Of a stretch of DNA of 28,874 nt, positions 15,193 to 23,023 are shown piece by piece (position 1 is the stretch's first letter; each line of letters starts with the position of its first letter). The stretch is from JBLHKS01 sp047620505. Lineage in GTDB: Bacteria > Verrucomicrobiota > Verrucomicrobiia > Verrucomicrobiales > DEV007. The notes beneath the pieces are model-generated. The model had not been told where the DNA came from. It ran no database searches and saw only the letters and a list, made by a program, of their open reading frames with translations. The position numbers and the translations under genes are program-made. The stretch covers positions 1 through 28,874 of the forward strand of contig JBLHKS010000078.1 of assembly GCA_047620505.1 (NCBI GenBank). Direction: 5' to 3'.

Positions 15193-16122
15193 ATGAAACG
15201 ACTCGCCGCTCTCTTTTTTCTACTCACCGCCGCTGGAACTCTCCAAGCCGAAACGCCGACCCTGAAATTCGAGGGCGCTGAAGTCGAGACCTACAAAACC
15301 GCCTCGGGCGACGACTTGAAAATCTATATTTTCAACCCAGCCAATCACGATCCCGCAAAGGATTCCAGACCGGCGATCGTCTTCTTTTTTGGAGGCGGTT
15401 GGAATGGCGGGACGCCTGGACAATTTGAACAACATTCCCGTTATCTCGCTTCACGCGGGATGGTCGCGATGACCGCGGACTACCGCGTGAAATCTCGTCA
15501 GAACACGACTCCGAAAGAATGCGTCGCTGACGGAAAATCCGCTGTGCGTTGGGTTCGCGCGAATGCCAAGCGGCTCGGGGTCGATCCTGACCAGGTCGCG
15601 GCTGGCGGCGGTTCCGCTGGCGGGCACGTTGGCGCGACGACCGGCTTTATCGATGGTTTCGACGACCCGGCTGACGACGCCAAAATTTCATCGAAAGCGA
15701 ACGCGCTGGTCCTGTTCAATCCGGTTTACGACAACGGTCCGACCGGCTGGGGCCACGACCGAGTCAAAGAATACTGGGAAGGCTTTTCGCCTGCCCACAA
15801 CATCACGAAAGACGATCCGCCAGCCGTGGTTTTTCTAGGTTCGAAAGATCCGTTGATTCCGGTCGCGACGGCCGAGAAATTCAAAGCCGATATGATCGCC
15901 GTGGGCTTGAAAAGCGACCTCCACGTTTACGAAGGCCAACCGCACGGATTCTTCAATCAATCCAAAGGCGGAAAAGATATCTTCCTCGATACGATCCAGA
16001 AAATGGATGCCTTTCTTCGGGAGACGGGCCTTCTCAAAGGAGAGCCGACCGAGGAACAGCTGAACGCAGCCCTCAATCCAGAAAAGCCGAAAGCGAATTC
16101 GGCGAAGAAGAAAAAGTCTTAA
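15193..16122 (+). CDS. Secreted alpha/beta hydrolase (esterase/lipase-like)
   Basis: A probable periplasmic or secreted esterase of the hormone-sensitive-lipase-like (BD-FAE) group. From ATG 15193 (309 residues) residues 1-19 form a signal peptide ending LQA. The oxyanion motif is FFFGGGWNGG (65-74). The nucleophile is S141 in AGGGSAGGH, the acid D219 in GSKDPLIPV, and the base H251 in GQPHGFFN, so the catalytic triad is complete. A Lys-rich tail (about 297-309) ends the protein. The frame is open upstream to 15112, but that start would bury the signal peptide. It converges on rpsT with an 18-bp gap. The substrate is unknown; acetyl-sugar or polyester esterases are common in the family. Confidence 0.9.
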   Translation: MKRLAALFFLLTAAGTLQAETPTLKFEGAEVETYKTASGDDLKIYIFNPANHDPAKDSRPAIVFFFGGGWNGGTPGQFEQHSRYLASRGMVAMTADYRVKSRQNTTPKECVADGKSAVRWVRANAKRLGVDPDQVAAGGGSAGGHVGATTGFIDGFDDPADDAKISSKANALVLFNPVYDNGPTGWGHDRVKEYWEGFSPAHNITKDDPPAVVFLGSKDPLIPVATAEKFKADMIAVGLKSDLHVYEGQPHGFFNQSKGGKDIFLDTIQKMDAFLRETGLLKGEPTEEQLNAALNPEKPKANSAKKKKS

Positions 16123-16135
16123 GCCTCGAGAGGCT
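16111..16135 (-). terminator. Possible terminator for rpsT
   Basis: On the reverse strand AGCCT-CTCG-AGGCT forms a 5-bp hairpin, followed after six bases by a run of T (the A run 16111-16115 on the forward strand). The stem is short and the T run displaced, so this is a weak call. It overlaps the stop of the convergent hydrolase. Confidence 0.3.
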
Positions 16136-16140
16136 CAGGC

Positions 16141-16407
16141 TCAGCTTCCGATCGTTGCGACCGCACGGGCAGCTCCGCTCTTGTAGCGAGCTGCTGCGTT
16201 TCTGTGGATCACGTTGACCTTGGCCGCTTTGTCGACGGCGGAAGAATAAATTGCGAGCTCCGTTTTCGCTGCGGTGCTGTCGCCAGCCTCGATCGCGGAC
16301 TGGACGCGTTTGCGGAACGTCTTCATCCGTGATTTGACAACGGCGTTGCGCTGACTGCGGACTTTAGTCTGACGGACTCGTTTTGCTGCTGATCGAATGT
16401 TTGGCAT
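16141..16407 (-). CDS. rpsT: 30S ribosomal protein S20
   Basis: S20 binds the 16S rRNA 5' domain and h44 and helps early 30S assembly. The 88-residue, very basic helical protein has the family start MPNIRSAAKRVRQTKVRSQRN and the C-terminal motif VIHRNAAARYKSGAARAV. The ATG at 16407 is the canonical start. It stands alone on the reverse strand between unrelated genes, which is normal for rpsT. Confidence 0.97.
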   Translation of the reverse strand: MPNIRSAAKRVRQTKVRSQRNAVVKSRMKTFRKRVQSAIEAGDSTAAKTELAIYSSAVDKAAKVNVIHRNAAARYKSGAARAVATIGS

Positions 16408-16534
16408 GGCCTGGCAATTTGATGGGCGGCGAACCTAGGAGGTTCGGCGGTTCTGTCAAGCTCGGGTTGTCGTCCTTCGGAAAAGATCCTCGGGAGCGGA
16501 TTCCAGTCGACATGCGAGGTCGTGTCGAGCGAGA

Positions 16535-17764
16535 ATGAATCGAATCCGTCAATTTTCCATGATCTGGAGTTACAAAAACGCCGAAGGCGAGCATTACAGT
16601 TTTAAGGAAGAGAAGTTCTTCCAGATGGTTTCCGGCAACATCGTCGCTGCGGAGACCTTGGTTTTCACGAAGGGAATGACCGATTGGCTGCCTGCGAGGC
16701 AAGCGCGTCCGGAGTACTTTGGCGGCGTGGCTGAGGAGGCTCCGCAGGACGTGCCGCGAGCCCCGGTCGTCAAAATTGAGGAGGCTGCTTTGCCGCCCGA
16801 AACTTCAGCAGCTGCTGGCCCGCCTCAACCGCGTCCGAGCCCGCCGCCGGCACCGACTTTTACGCAGGAAGCCGAAAGTCCGGACGACGAAACCGAGCCG
16901 AAGTCGTCCTGGAGCACCAAGCCGGTCGTGATCGGCGGGGTGATTCTGTTGGTTTCTGGGTGGGTTGCCTTTTTCGGCGGAAAAGAGCTTATCGCTGGAT
17001 TTTTTGACCGCGAGGGCGACGACGAGTCAAAAAGTGAGCCGACCTGGAGCATTCCTTCGCCCACGACCAAGGCCGAAGCGCCGGAACCGAAGCCGACTGT
17101 TTCGCCCGCGCCTGCTGCGCCGCCAAACGCGGATCCTCAGCCTGAACCGGTCGCGCCGCCGCCACCGGAGCCGATCTCAACTCTGGCAGCTGCTGGCCGG
17201 TCGCTGCGCGAAATGCCGAGCAAAGAATCGATCATCGAAGCTGCGGATTTCATCTTCGAAAAGGCCGATCCAGCCGAACGCGCCAAGCTGGCGGAGCCGC
17301 TCGCTCAGGTTCTGCGTCCGCACCTCGGCGTCGACGACGCGAAAGCCCGGGTGTCGGTCGCGCGCGCCTTCGCTTTCGTCGCTTCGCGCGAGGATTCCCA
17401 GAAACTTGAGCAACTTGCCAGACTTGGATCGGGCGACTCCGGCTACGCGCTGGCCGGCATGCTGAGAGTCGATCCGCTCCGCGCTCGAACGATTTATCAA
17501 GAGCGCTGGTCTGAGGGCGGTTTTCGATCCGCGATGGACGGAGCTTTGAAAAAATGCGGCGAGGAAGATTGGATTTTGCCGCTGCTGGAAATCAAAAACA
17601 TCGAAATCTTCAAGCACGTCTGCCAGCTCATCGGCGAAGTCGGCACAGCACGAAGCGTCACCGCGGTTCAACGCGCTTCAGTCGGTCTCTGGCCGGGCGG
17701 CGGTGCTCAGAAGGAAGCCAAGCAGATTGCCGAACAAACTGCGAAGCGGCTTCAGGCGAAGTGA
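16535..17764 (+). CDS. GYF_2-domain single-pass membrane protein
   Basis: The N-terminal 60 residues resemble the GYF_2 (DUF4339) domain: WSYKNAEGEHYSF, GNIVAAETLVFTKGMTDWLPA. Such domains are thought to bind proline-rich peptides. A Pro/Glu-rich linker (about 65-128), one membrane segment (about 129-147), a second Pro-rich linker (about 165-215) and a helical C-terminal domain (about 220-409) follow, the last perhaps HEAT-like. The protein therefore carries a cytosolic peptide-binding-like module and its own proline-rich segments. ATG 16559 (MIWSYKN) would fit the domain boundary even better than 16535; neither has a Shine-Dalgarno sequence. It converges on the glycosylase gene with a 9-bp gap. 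Function unknown. Confidence 0.8.
   Translation: MNRIRQFSMIWSYKNAEGEHYSFKEEKFFQMVSGNIVAAETLVFTKGMTDWLPARQARPEYFGGVAEEAPQDVPRAPVVKIEEAALPPETSAAAGPPQPRPSPPPAPTFTQEAESPDDETEPKSSWSTKPVVIGGVILLVSGWVAFFGGKELIAGFFDREGDDESKSEPTWSIPSPTTKAEAPEPKPTVSPAPAAPPNADPQPEPVAPPPPEPISTLAAAGRSLREMPSKESIIEAADFIFEKADPAERAKLAEPLAQVLRPHLGVDDAKARVSVARAFAFVASREDSQKLEQLARLGSGDSGYALAGMLRVDPLRARTIYQERWSEGGFRSAMDGALKKCGEEDWILPLLEIKNIEIFKHVCQLIGEVGTARSVTAVQRASVGLWPGGGAQKEAKQIAEQTAKRLQAK
16805..16818. repeat. Dispersed palindrome copy 7 (13/14)
   Basis: TCAGCAGCTGCTGG in the first proline-rich linker of the GYF_2 protein, read as S-A-A-A-G. A second, degenerate copy (12/14) lies in the other linker at 17183-17196 and is read L-A-A-A-G. 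Confidence 0.88.
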
Positions 17765-17773
17765 AGTCGGGCG

Positions 17774-18637
17774 CTACTTCAAAAAGTAACCGCGCTGCTT
17801 GTCGGAGATCGGCAGCCCCATTTTTTCCATCACCAACATCAGGTCCTCCCAGACCTTTCGTCGCTCGCCCAAGTTCGTGTTCTTCAAAAGATAGGACGGG
17901 TGGTAGGTCACCATCACGGGAATCTTGAGCAGGTCGTGGAACCGGCTTCGCAGCCGACCAACAACGGCACCTTCCAAGCCGAGTAGCCCTTCAGCAGCGA
18001 TTTCTCCGAGCGCGACGATCACTTTCGGCTGGATCACTTCGATTTCGCTCAGCACGAGCGGCAGGCAGGCGGACATTTCGGCCGCAGTCGCCTTCCGATT
18101 GTTGTTGGTCTGGTTTGGCAACGCGGGCCGAAATTTCACGATGTTCGAAATGTAGACATCGCTGCGTTTCAAGCCCATCGCGCCGATGATTTTCGTCAGC
18201 AGCTGCCCGGCCGGACCAACAAACGGCTCATGCTCTTTTTCCTCTTCGGCACCCGGCGCATCGCCTATGAAAACGATTTCGGCATCCGGATTTCCGGCTG
18301 CAAAAACCATTGCGTCGCGCAAAGAATCCAGCTCCTTCGCCGGTGCCCAGGTTTTGGCTTGTTCACGCAGCCAGGCGAGCTTTTCCGCCTTCGTCGCGCC
18401 TTCCGGCTTCAGATCAATCGGGCCGCTGGCTTGTTTTTTGGCAGCAGCTGCTGGTGTGGATTTCGCCGGAGTTTCCGTTTTTGGCTCCGCGATCGCATGA
18501 AGCGCGTGCGGCAACGATTTCAGTTTGCGGCGAGCTTCCGGCGTTAACCAGACGGATTCTTCGCCGATCTCCTGACGTTCTTCAAAATAGTGCGTCAATT
18601 TCTGAATCGCGCTGTGAACCGGGTTGGGAATGGGCAC
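17774..18637 (-). CDS. Uracil-DNA glycosylase, family 4-like, Fe-S cysteines mostly lost
   Basis: Excises uracil from DNA in base-excision repair. The 287-residue protein has an N-terminal variable region (1-90) and the UDG fold with motif A GDAPGAEEEKEHEPFVGPAG (125-144) and motif B HPSYL (246-250). Family-4 enzymes bind a 4Fe-4S cluster through a CxxC pair, the Cys of VKCRP and a later Cys. Here the aligned positions read W97, A100 and F169 (VKFRP), and only C191 remains. The start codon is GTG at 18637, giving MPIPNPVHSAIQKLTHYFEE. The cluster-free state is inferred from the sequence; whether activity persists is unknown. Confidence 0.9.
   Translation of the reverse strand: MPIPNPVHSAIQKLTHYFEERQEIGEESVWLTPEARRKLKSLPHALHAIAEPKTETPAKSTPAAAAKKQASGPIDLKPEGATKAEKLAWLREQAKTWAPAKELDSLRDAMVFAAGNPDAEIVFIGDAPGAEEEKEHEPFVGPAGQLLTKIIGAMGLKRSDVYISNIVKFRPALPNQTNNNRKATAAEMSACLPLVLSEIEVIQPKVIVALGEIAAEGLLGLEGAVVGRLRSRFHDLLKIPVMVTYHPSYLLKNTNLGERRKVWEDLMLVMEKMGLPISDKQRGYFLK
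18442..18455. repeat. Dispersed palindrome copy 8 (13/14)
   Basis: GCAGCAGCTGCTGG in the variable N-terminal linker of the glycosylase gene, read as P-A-A-A-A. It sits in a region of low protein constraint. Confidence 0.88.
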
Positions 18638-18709
18638 GGTCTGATCTAATCAAGAGTCCGCCGCGCGGCAAACCGTTTCTGGCTTTGTGAGGGACGCCGC
18701 CGGGCTTTC

Positions 18710-20128
18710 TCAGTCGAAGAGATCGTACAAGGTCAGGATCCGGTTAAAATAGCCCTCTTCAACAAGGTCGGGCGTCGGTTCGGTGGCGGTGATGAGGACG
18801 GTTTCGATGGTGTGCGGTTTGCGCAGGGTCAGGGCGACGCGCTTTTTTTCGACTTCGGCGATGATTGAGCGGCTGATTTTTTTGTCGGTGAATTTCAATT
18901 CGCAGATCACGGCCACGCCGTCGCCTCGGAGGAACATCAGATCGATCTGGGCGGCGGGTTGGTCCTTCGCGTACCACGAGCCGACGTCGTAGCGAACCGC
19001 GCCGAAACCCAGTTTGTCGGCGATTCGAGCGGCGTGGGCCGCGCAGAGCCGTTCGAAAGCCAGCCCGCGCCAGGTTTCCCACCTTCGATCGGACACGAAC
19101 TGGCTGAAGACGGGTTTCTCGGTTTTGCGGATTTTCGCGAGCGCGGGCTCGATGAATCGAAAGTAGAATCGCATGTAGGGATCGGCGAGGCGGTAACGAG
19201 TTTGATGGACCGCGCCGGGTCGGTCCACGGACGGGTAGCCTTCGATGAAGCCAGCGAGCGACAACTCTTCGAGGTAAGCCGTGATGCGTCCGCCGCCGCT
19301 GAGCGTGGTGACTTTTTGCAGCTGCTGACGCGTCGCGCAGGGCTTCGCGCCGAGTGTTTTGAGAATTTTCCGGTAGTGCGGGGTCGAGCCGAACTGACTC
19401 ACGAAAATCCGCTCGAATTCTTCGACGAGGTATCCGGTACGGGTGAAGCAGAGCTTTTCAACGTTGGCCCGGACCGACAAGTTGGGCTCGATGAATTCAA
19501 GATATTGCGGAACGCCGCCGACGACCATGTAGAGTTCGGCGAGATCGCGCAGGGAGCGTTTCGGGCGGAAAACGCCTTCGATCTCGTCGATGCGGAGCGG
19601 GCCGAGTGGGATTTCGAGATGAATCCGGCCGTAGAGACTTTTCGAGCGGACGACGTTGTTGACGAGAAATGAGCAGATGCTTCCGCAGAGAACGACGTGG
19701 ACGCGCAGTTTCGAGAGCAGGTTGTCCCAGACGTATTTGAATTCGCTGACGAGCTGGTTGCGACCGGCGGCCATCCATTGGAATTCGTCGAGGAAGAGGA
19801 CGATTGGTTTGGCTTTGGCGCTCTTCGGCTTCGGCAGCTGCTGGGCCAGCAACGTGAAGAGATCGCTCCAGTTTCCCGGCTTCATCTGGGAGAGTTCGTG
19901 CCGCCCGGTCAGCTCCGTGAGGCGGTGGAGAAAACGGGTTTTCTGGCGCGCCGTGTTTTCGCCTTCGACGCCTTCGAATTTCCAGACGGTGTGGTCTTTG
20001 AAGGCCTCTCCGATCATCCTGGTTTTGCCGACCCTGCGCCGGCCGTAGACGACGGTCAGAGCTGCTTTGCGCTTCTTTTCGATCGAATTGAGGAGGCCGA
20101 TTTCGTGGCTTCTGCCGAGGAAGAACAT
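18710..20128 (-). CDS. ATPase_2/DUF234 protein: AAA-type ATPase with C-terminal nuclease-like domain
   Basis: A 472-residue protein of the archaeal-type ATPase family. It has Walker A GRRRVGKT (29-36), Walker B IVLFLDE (109-115), a winged-helix region (about 255-300) and a C-terminal DUF234 domain carrying PD-(D/E)xK-like residues: E359 (GLAFER), D396 (QIDLMF) and E410-x-K412 (ELK). Members are widespread in archaea and patchy in bacteria, often look mobile, and their role is unsettled; a DNA-acting or defence-related role is only a guess. The ATG at 20128 directly precedes the GRSHEI motif. Four copies of a 14-bp site lie 10-101 bp upstream and probably regulate it. Only degenerate palindrome copies occur inside (19315-19328, 19831-19844). 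Confidence 0.9.
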   Translation of the reverse strand: MFFLGRSHEIGLLNSIEKKRKAALTVVYGRRRVGKTRMIGEAFKDHTVWKFEGVEGENTARQKTRFLHRLTELTGRHELSQMKPGNWSDLFTLLAQQLPKPKSAKAKPIVLFLDEFQWMAAGRNQLVSEFKYVWDNLLSKLRVHVVLCGSICSFLVNNVVRSKSLYGRIHLEIPLGPLRIDEIEGVFRPKRSLRDLAELYMVVGGVPQYLEFIEPNLSVRANVEKLCFTRTGYLVEEFERIFVSQFGSTPHYRKILKTLGAKPCATRQQLQKVTTLSGGGRITAYLEELSLAGFIEGYPSVDRPGAVHQTRYRLADPYMRFYFRFIEPALAKIRKTEKPVFSQFVSDRRWETWRGLAFERLCAAHAARIADKLGFGAVRYDVGSWYAKDQPAAQIDLMFLRGDGVAVICELKFTDKKISRSIIAEVEKKRVALTLRKPHTIETVLITATEPTPDLVEEGYFNRILTLYDLFD

Positions 20129-20137
20129 TTTCTAAAG

Positions 20138-20229
20138 TCGGCCTTTTTGAGGGTTTTGAAAGTGAAAAGGCCGGAAACATAAAAACGATATCTGGCCTTT
20201 TTGATCTATTTTATCTCAAAAAGGCCGGA
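20138..20229. promoter_or_regulatory. Four alternating copies of a TCCGGCCTTTTTGA-like site
   Basis: Forward copies TCGGCCTTTTTGA (20138-20150) and CTGGCCTTTTTGA (20192-20204) alternate with reverse copies TGAAAAGGCCGGA (20163-20175) and TCAAAAAGGCCGGA (20216-20229). Centres are about 25, 29 and 24 bp apart. The array starts 10 bp before the ATPase start codon, where its promoter must lie. It looks like a multi-site operator or two hairpins. Its specificity to this locus suggests a dedicated regulator, possibly the ATPase itself. Confidence 0.75.
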
Positions 20230-20326
20230 TTTAGAATCGCGCTCGGAGGTCGAACGAGCGGCAAATCAGGCAGAGCTAAGGAAAGAGCCGAGGCTTCACC
20301 CGCGTGAACAGGGAAATTCCGTTTTC

Positions 20327-21934
20327 ATGCGCTGGACCCTACTTTTCCCATTTTTCTCTCTCGTCGCAACCACCGTCGCTCTCGCGGAGGCTCCACTGCA
20401 TCAACGAATCGACGCGCTGATCGACGCTGGCGCTGCGGATTTGCCAAAAGCGGCGCTGAGCGACGACGCGGAATTTGTCCGCCGAGTTTATCTGGATTTC
20501 GCCGGGATCATTCCGACGGCAAGCGAGACGCAGGCGTTTCTAGCCGACAAAAATAAGGACAAACGCGCGAAGCTGATTCAGCAGCTGCTGGACGCTCCGG
20601 GCTACGGGCCAACGATGCGTGATCGCTTTCACGTTCAGCTGATGGAACGCCGTGGCGATCACGAAATGTGGCTCGCGTGGCTGGGTGAGGCGTTCGCGAA
20701 AAATAAGCCGTGGAATCAGATGGCTCGTGAGATGATCCGGGCGGATTTTCGCGATGAGCCGAATCGCGGGGCCGCATTTTTCTACACGAAGCGGCTTGAA
20801 AAGTACGGGACGAATCCAACGGATTATTCGGGCCTGACGCGTGACGTGGGACGACTTTTTCTCGGCATGGACATGCAGTGCGCCGAGTGCCACAACCACC
20901 TCTTGATTGACGACTACAATCAGATCGATTTTCAGGGTCTGTTCGCCGGTTTTTCGAAGATGAAATTGCTGCGCGGCGACTACCCGGCTGTTGAGGAGCA
21001 GATCATGTTGAAGAAGCAGGAATACGCCAGCGTCTTCGTCGGAAAACAGCGCGAAGTCGGGCCGAAAGTCCCTGGTTTGGAGGAGGTCGAGTTAGTCAGT
21101 TTCGAGAAAGACGAGCAGTACGTGCAGGCCCCGGATCGGGCGACGAAAACGCCTGGAGTTCCGAAATTCAGCCCGCTGGAGCGGTTCTCTGAGCAAATTC
21201 CGACCGCGCCGACATTTGACGGGAACATCGTCAATCGAGTCTGGTTTTTGATGATGGGCCGCGGGTTGGTCAATCCGATGGATCAGTTTCATTCGGAAAA
21301 TCCCGCGTCACATCCGGAGCTGCTGGATTTGCTCGCGGCTGAGTTTGCGAAGAACGGCTACGACTTCAAATGGCTCTTTCGCGAGCTGGCTCTGACGAAA
21401 ACTTATCAGCGATCGAGTCGGCTGCCGGAAGGAACGGAACCGGTGCAGGAAGATCGCTTCGTCGTCGCTCGCGAGCGCCGGGTTTCCGCCGAGCAGCTGC
21501 TGGCGAGCACGTTGCGCGCGCTGAACGTGGATCCCGCCAAGGCGCCCATGGAAAACGTCGAATCGGAAGAGGAAGATGGGGAAGAGTTTGTGGGTTTGAC
21601 AGAGAGATTTCTCGACGCGTTCGCGACCGAGCCGCGTGAACCGGAACGCGAGTTTTCGCCCGGGTTAAAGGCGGCTTTGTTCGCGATGAACGACGTGGAG
21701 GTCCTGAAGCTGATCGCTCGCGAAGACGCGCTACCCGCAAAGCTGGCCGGCGAGCCTGACAATGCGAAAATCGCCGAGGCGCTGTTTCACAACATCTTCA
21801 GCCGTCCGCCGAGCCCGGACGAATCCGCGGACGTCGCCGCTTTTCTGGATTCGTTTGAAGGCGAGCGCGCTGCGGCGATCACCGAAGTCGCTTGGGCGAT
21901 GCTTTCGTCGACGGAATTCGTCGTGAATCACTGA
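20327..21934 (+). CDS. Secreted DUF1549/DUF1553 protein
   Basis: A 535-residue member of the large Planctomycetes/Verrucomicrobia secreted family. From ATG 20327 there is a signal peptide (1-20, ending ALA). The DUF1549 part has VRRVYLDFAGIIPTASETQAFL (51-72) and the CxxCH motif of the family (C185, C188, H189 in MQCAECHNH), like a haem c site. The DUF1553 part has NIVNRVWFLMMGRGLV, NPASHPELLDLLAAEF and RELALTKTYQRSS. The frame is open to 20201, but that start lies within the operator-like repeats. Members are usually encoded beside DUF1501 proteins, thought to act on sulfated polysaccharides or electron transfer; no DUF1501 gene follows here. The 3' end overlaps the convergent lipoprotein gene by 7 bp. 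Confidence 0.92.
   Translation: MRWTLLFPFFSLVATTVALAEAPLHQRIDALIDAGAADLPKAALSDDAEFVRRVYLDFAGIIPTASETQAFLADKNKDKRAKLIQQLLDAPGYGPTMRDRFHVQLMERRGDHEMWLAWLGEAFAKNKPWNQMAREMIRADFRDEPNRGAAFFYTKRLEKYGTNPTDYSGLTRDVGRLFLGMDMQCAECHNHLLIDDYNQIDFQGLFAGFSKMKLLRGDYPAVEEQIMLKKQEYASVFVGKQREVGPKVPGLEEVELVSFEKDEQYVQAPDRATKTPGVPKFSPLERFSEQIPTAPTFDGNIVNRVWFLMMGRGLVNPMDQFHSENPASHPELLDLLAAEFAKNGYDFKWLFRELALTKTYQRSSRLPEGTEPVQEDRFVVARERRVSAEQLLASTLRALNVDPAKAPMENVESEEEDGEEFVGLTERFLDAFATEPREPEREFSPGLKAALFAMNDVEVLKLIAREDALPAKLAGEPDNAKIAEALFHNIFSRPPSPDESADVAAFLDSFEGERAAAITEVAWAMLSSTEFVVNH
20578..20591. repeat. Dispersed palindrome copy 9 (13/14)
   Basis: TCAGCAGCTGCTGG inside the DUF1549 gene, read as I-Q-Q-L-L-D. A near copy (13/14) follows in the same gene at 21490-21503, read as E-Q-L-L-A. 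Confidence 0.88.
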
Positions 21935-22440
21935 ATTCTGGCGAGCGACAGGCGATATTCTTTTTCGTGCCAGTCGACCTCGTCGCCCTGCTTGACCGCG
22001 CCGAAAACGCCGATCACGATTCGAAGCGTCTCAGATTCAGGAGAGTAGCCTTCGACGCGCTCGGAGTATTTGATTTCGAGTTCGAATTCGTGCTTGGAGT
22101 TGAATTGATCCCAGAGATCGCCGATCGCCGGCTTGAGATCCAGCTCGGCATACCCGCCGAGATCGCCGCGTTTGAAAACGATCACGCCCTGGGTGTGAGA
22201 CATCGATTTTCGAGTCACGATCAGGTAGAGCTGATCTTCGGTAAATTTGCCATCGTAGTACTGAGCGCCCGCAGCCAGCAGCTGCTGGCGGTCTCCGGAA
22301 TTGGCGTCGGTCAGCCAGAGCTGGGCTTCGCCGTCATAATTGGCGACTTCCACACCGTAGGCCGTTGCGGCCGGATCCGGATCCGGAATGCAACCGGCCA
22401 GGCTGAGGAAAACGGGGAAAACGAAAAGGAGAAACTTCAT
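21928..22440 (-). CDS. Hypothetical lipoprotein
   Basis: I do not recognise the family. The 170-residue product begins with a lipoprotein signal peptide: MKFLLFVFPVFLSLAGC, lipobox LAGC with C17 as the lipidated residue, so it should be anchored to the envelope. The rest is mixed alpha/beta with no Cys; segments such as YGVEVANYDGEAQLWLTDANSGDRQQLL and DQLYLIVTRKSMSHTQGVIVF look beta-rich. It diverges from the sigma-factor operon with a 64-bp gap holding a perfect palindrome copy. It converges on the DUF1549 gene. Confidence 0.8.
   Translation of the reverse strand: MKFLLFVFPVFLSLAGCIPDPDPAATAYGVEVANYDGEAQLWLTDANSGDRQQLLAAGAQYYDGKFTEDQLYLIVTRKSMSHTQGVIVFKRGDLGGYAELDLKPAIGDLWDQFNSKHEFELEIKYSERVEGYSPESETLRIVIGVFGAVKQGDEVDWHEKEYRLSLARIQ
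22275..22288. repeat. Dispersed palindrome copy 10 (14/14)
   Basis: Perfect CCAGCAGCTGCTGG (16-bp palindrome with flanking G and C) inside the lipoprotein gene, read as R-Q-Q-L-L-A. Confidence 0.9.
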
Positions 22441-22488
22441 GACCGGATTAAAGTAGAGGAGCAGAAAAAAGTCGAATTGAAGACAAAA

Positions 22489-22502
22489 CCAGCAGCTGCT
22501 GG
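22489..22502. repeat. Dispersed palindrome copy 11 (14/14), abutting the sigma-factor start
   Basis: Perfect CCAGCAGCTGCTGG ending two bases before the ATG at 22505, thus occupying the ribosome-binding region. In RNA it could fold as a 5-bp stem with an AGCU loop. It lies only 214 bp from the previous copy, the closest pair in the window. Confidence 0.9.
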
Positions 22503-22504
22503 CG

Positions 22505-23023
22505 ATGAATCGAAAACAACCCGCCGTGGATCAGAACTGGGAAGAACTTTACGACGATCACGCCAAGGCCTTGACGCTTTTTGCGAGGCAGTGGCTGCCG
22601 AGCATTTCGGACGCTGAAGACTGCGTCCAGGACGCGTTCATCCGCCTGCTCAAATCACCTAAACAATTTACCGAAAAACCCGTGCCAATTCTCTACCAGG
22701 CCGTCAAGTGGGCGGCGCTCGATCGAGTCCGCAGTTCGCAAAGGCGGGTGCGGCGTGAGCAGGCGAGTAGCGCGGATGCTGAGCAGATCAGCCTGTTCGA
22801 AGACCGCCTCGAGAAGCGCGAACGGCGCGAGACGATCGAGGCCGCGCTCCAGCAGCTGCCGGACGAACAACGCGAAGTTTTGACGATGCACATCTGGGGC
22901 GAGCGGCCATTTCGCGAGATCGGCGAGACGCTCGGGATACCGCTGAACACAGCCGCGAGCCGGTATCGCTATGCGCTGAAAAAGCTCGGCCAGATTCTGG
23001 AAGCCAAGGAGTTAACCGCATGA
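22505..23023 (+). CDS. ECF-type RNA polymerase sigma factor
   Basis: A 172-residue sigma-70 family factor of ECF size. Region 2 spans about 12-50 (WEELYDDHAKALTLFARQWL, DAEDCVQDAFIRLLK) and region 4 about 113-165 (ALQQLPDEQREVLTMHIWGERPFREIGETLGIP, TAASRYRYALKKL). No region 3 is present. It is the first gene of an operon with a membrane anti-sigma-like protein (ATGA overlap at 23020-23023) and a secreted PDZ protein, the layout of an envelope-stress or surface-sensing circuit. The start has no Shine-Dalgarno sequence because the palindrome occupies that place. A near copy of the palindrome (13/14) lies at 22849-22862. Target promoters cannot be told from the window. Confidence 0.94.
   Translation: MNRKQPAVDQNWEELYDDHAKALTLFARQWLPSISDAEDCVQDAFIRLLKSPKQFTEKPVPILYQAVKWAALDRVRSSQRRVRREQASSADAEQISLFEDRLEKRERRETIEAALQQLPDEQREVLTMHIWGERPFREIGETLGIPLNTAASRYRYALKKLGQILEAKELTA

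Noticed and set aside
18959..19672. 237-residue forward ORF opposite the ATPase gene
   Set aside because: Shadow of the ATPase_2/DUF234 gene; no recognisable motifs while the reverse strand has Walker A, Walker B and nuclease residues.
21892..22617. 241-residue forward ORF opposite the lipoprotein and into the sigma gene
   Set aside because: Overlaps two genes with better evidence (lipobox protein on the reverse strand, ECF sigma factor in another frame).
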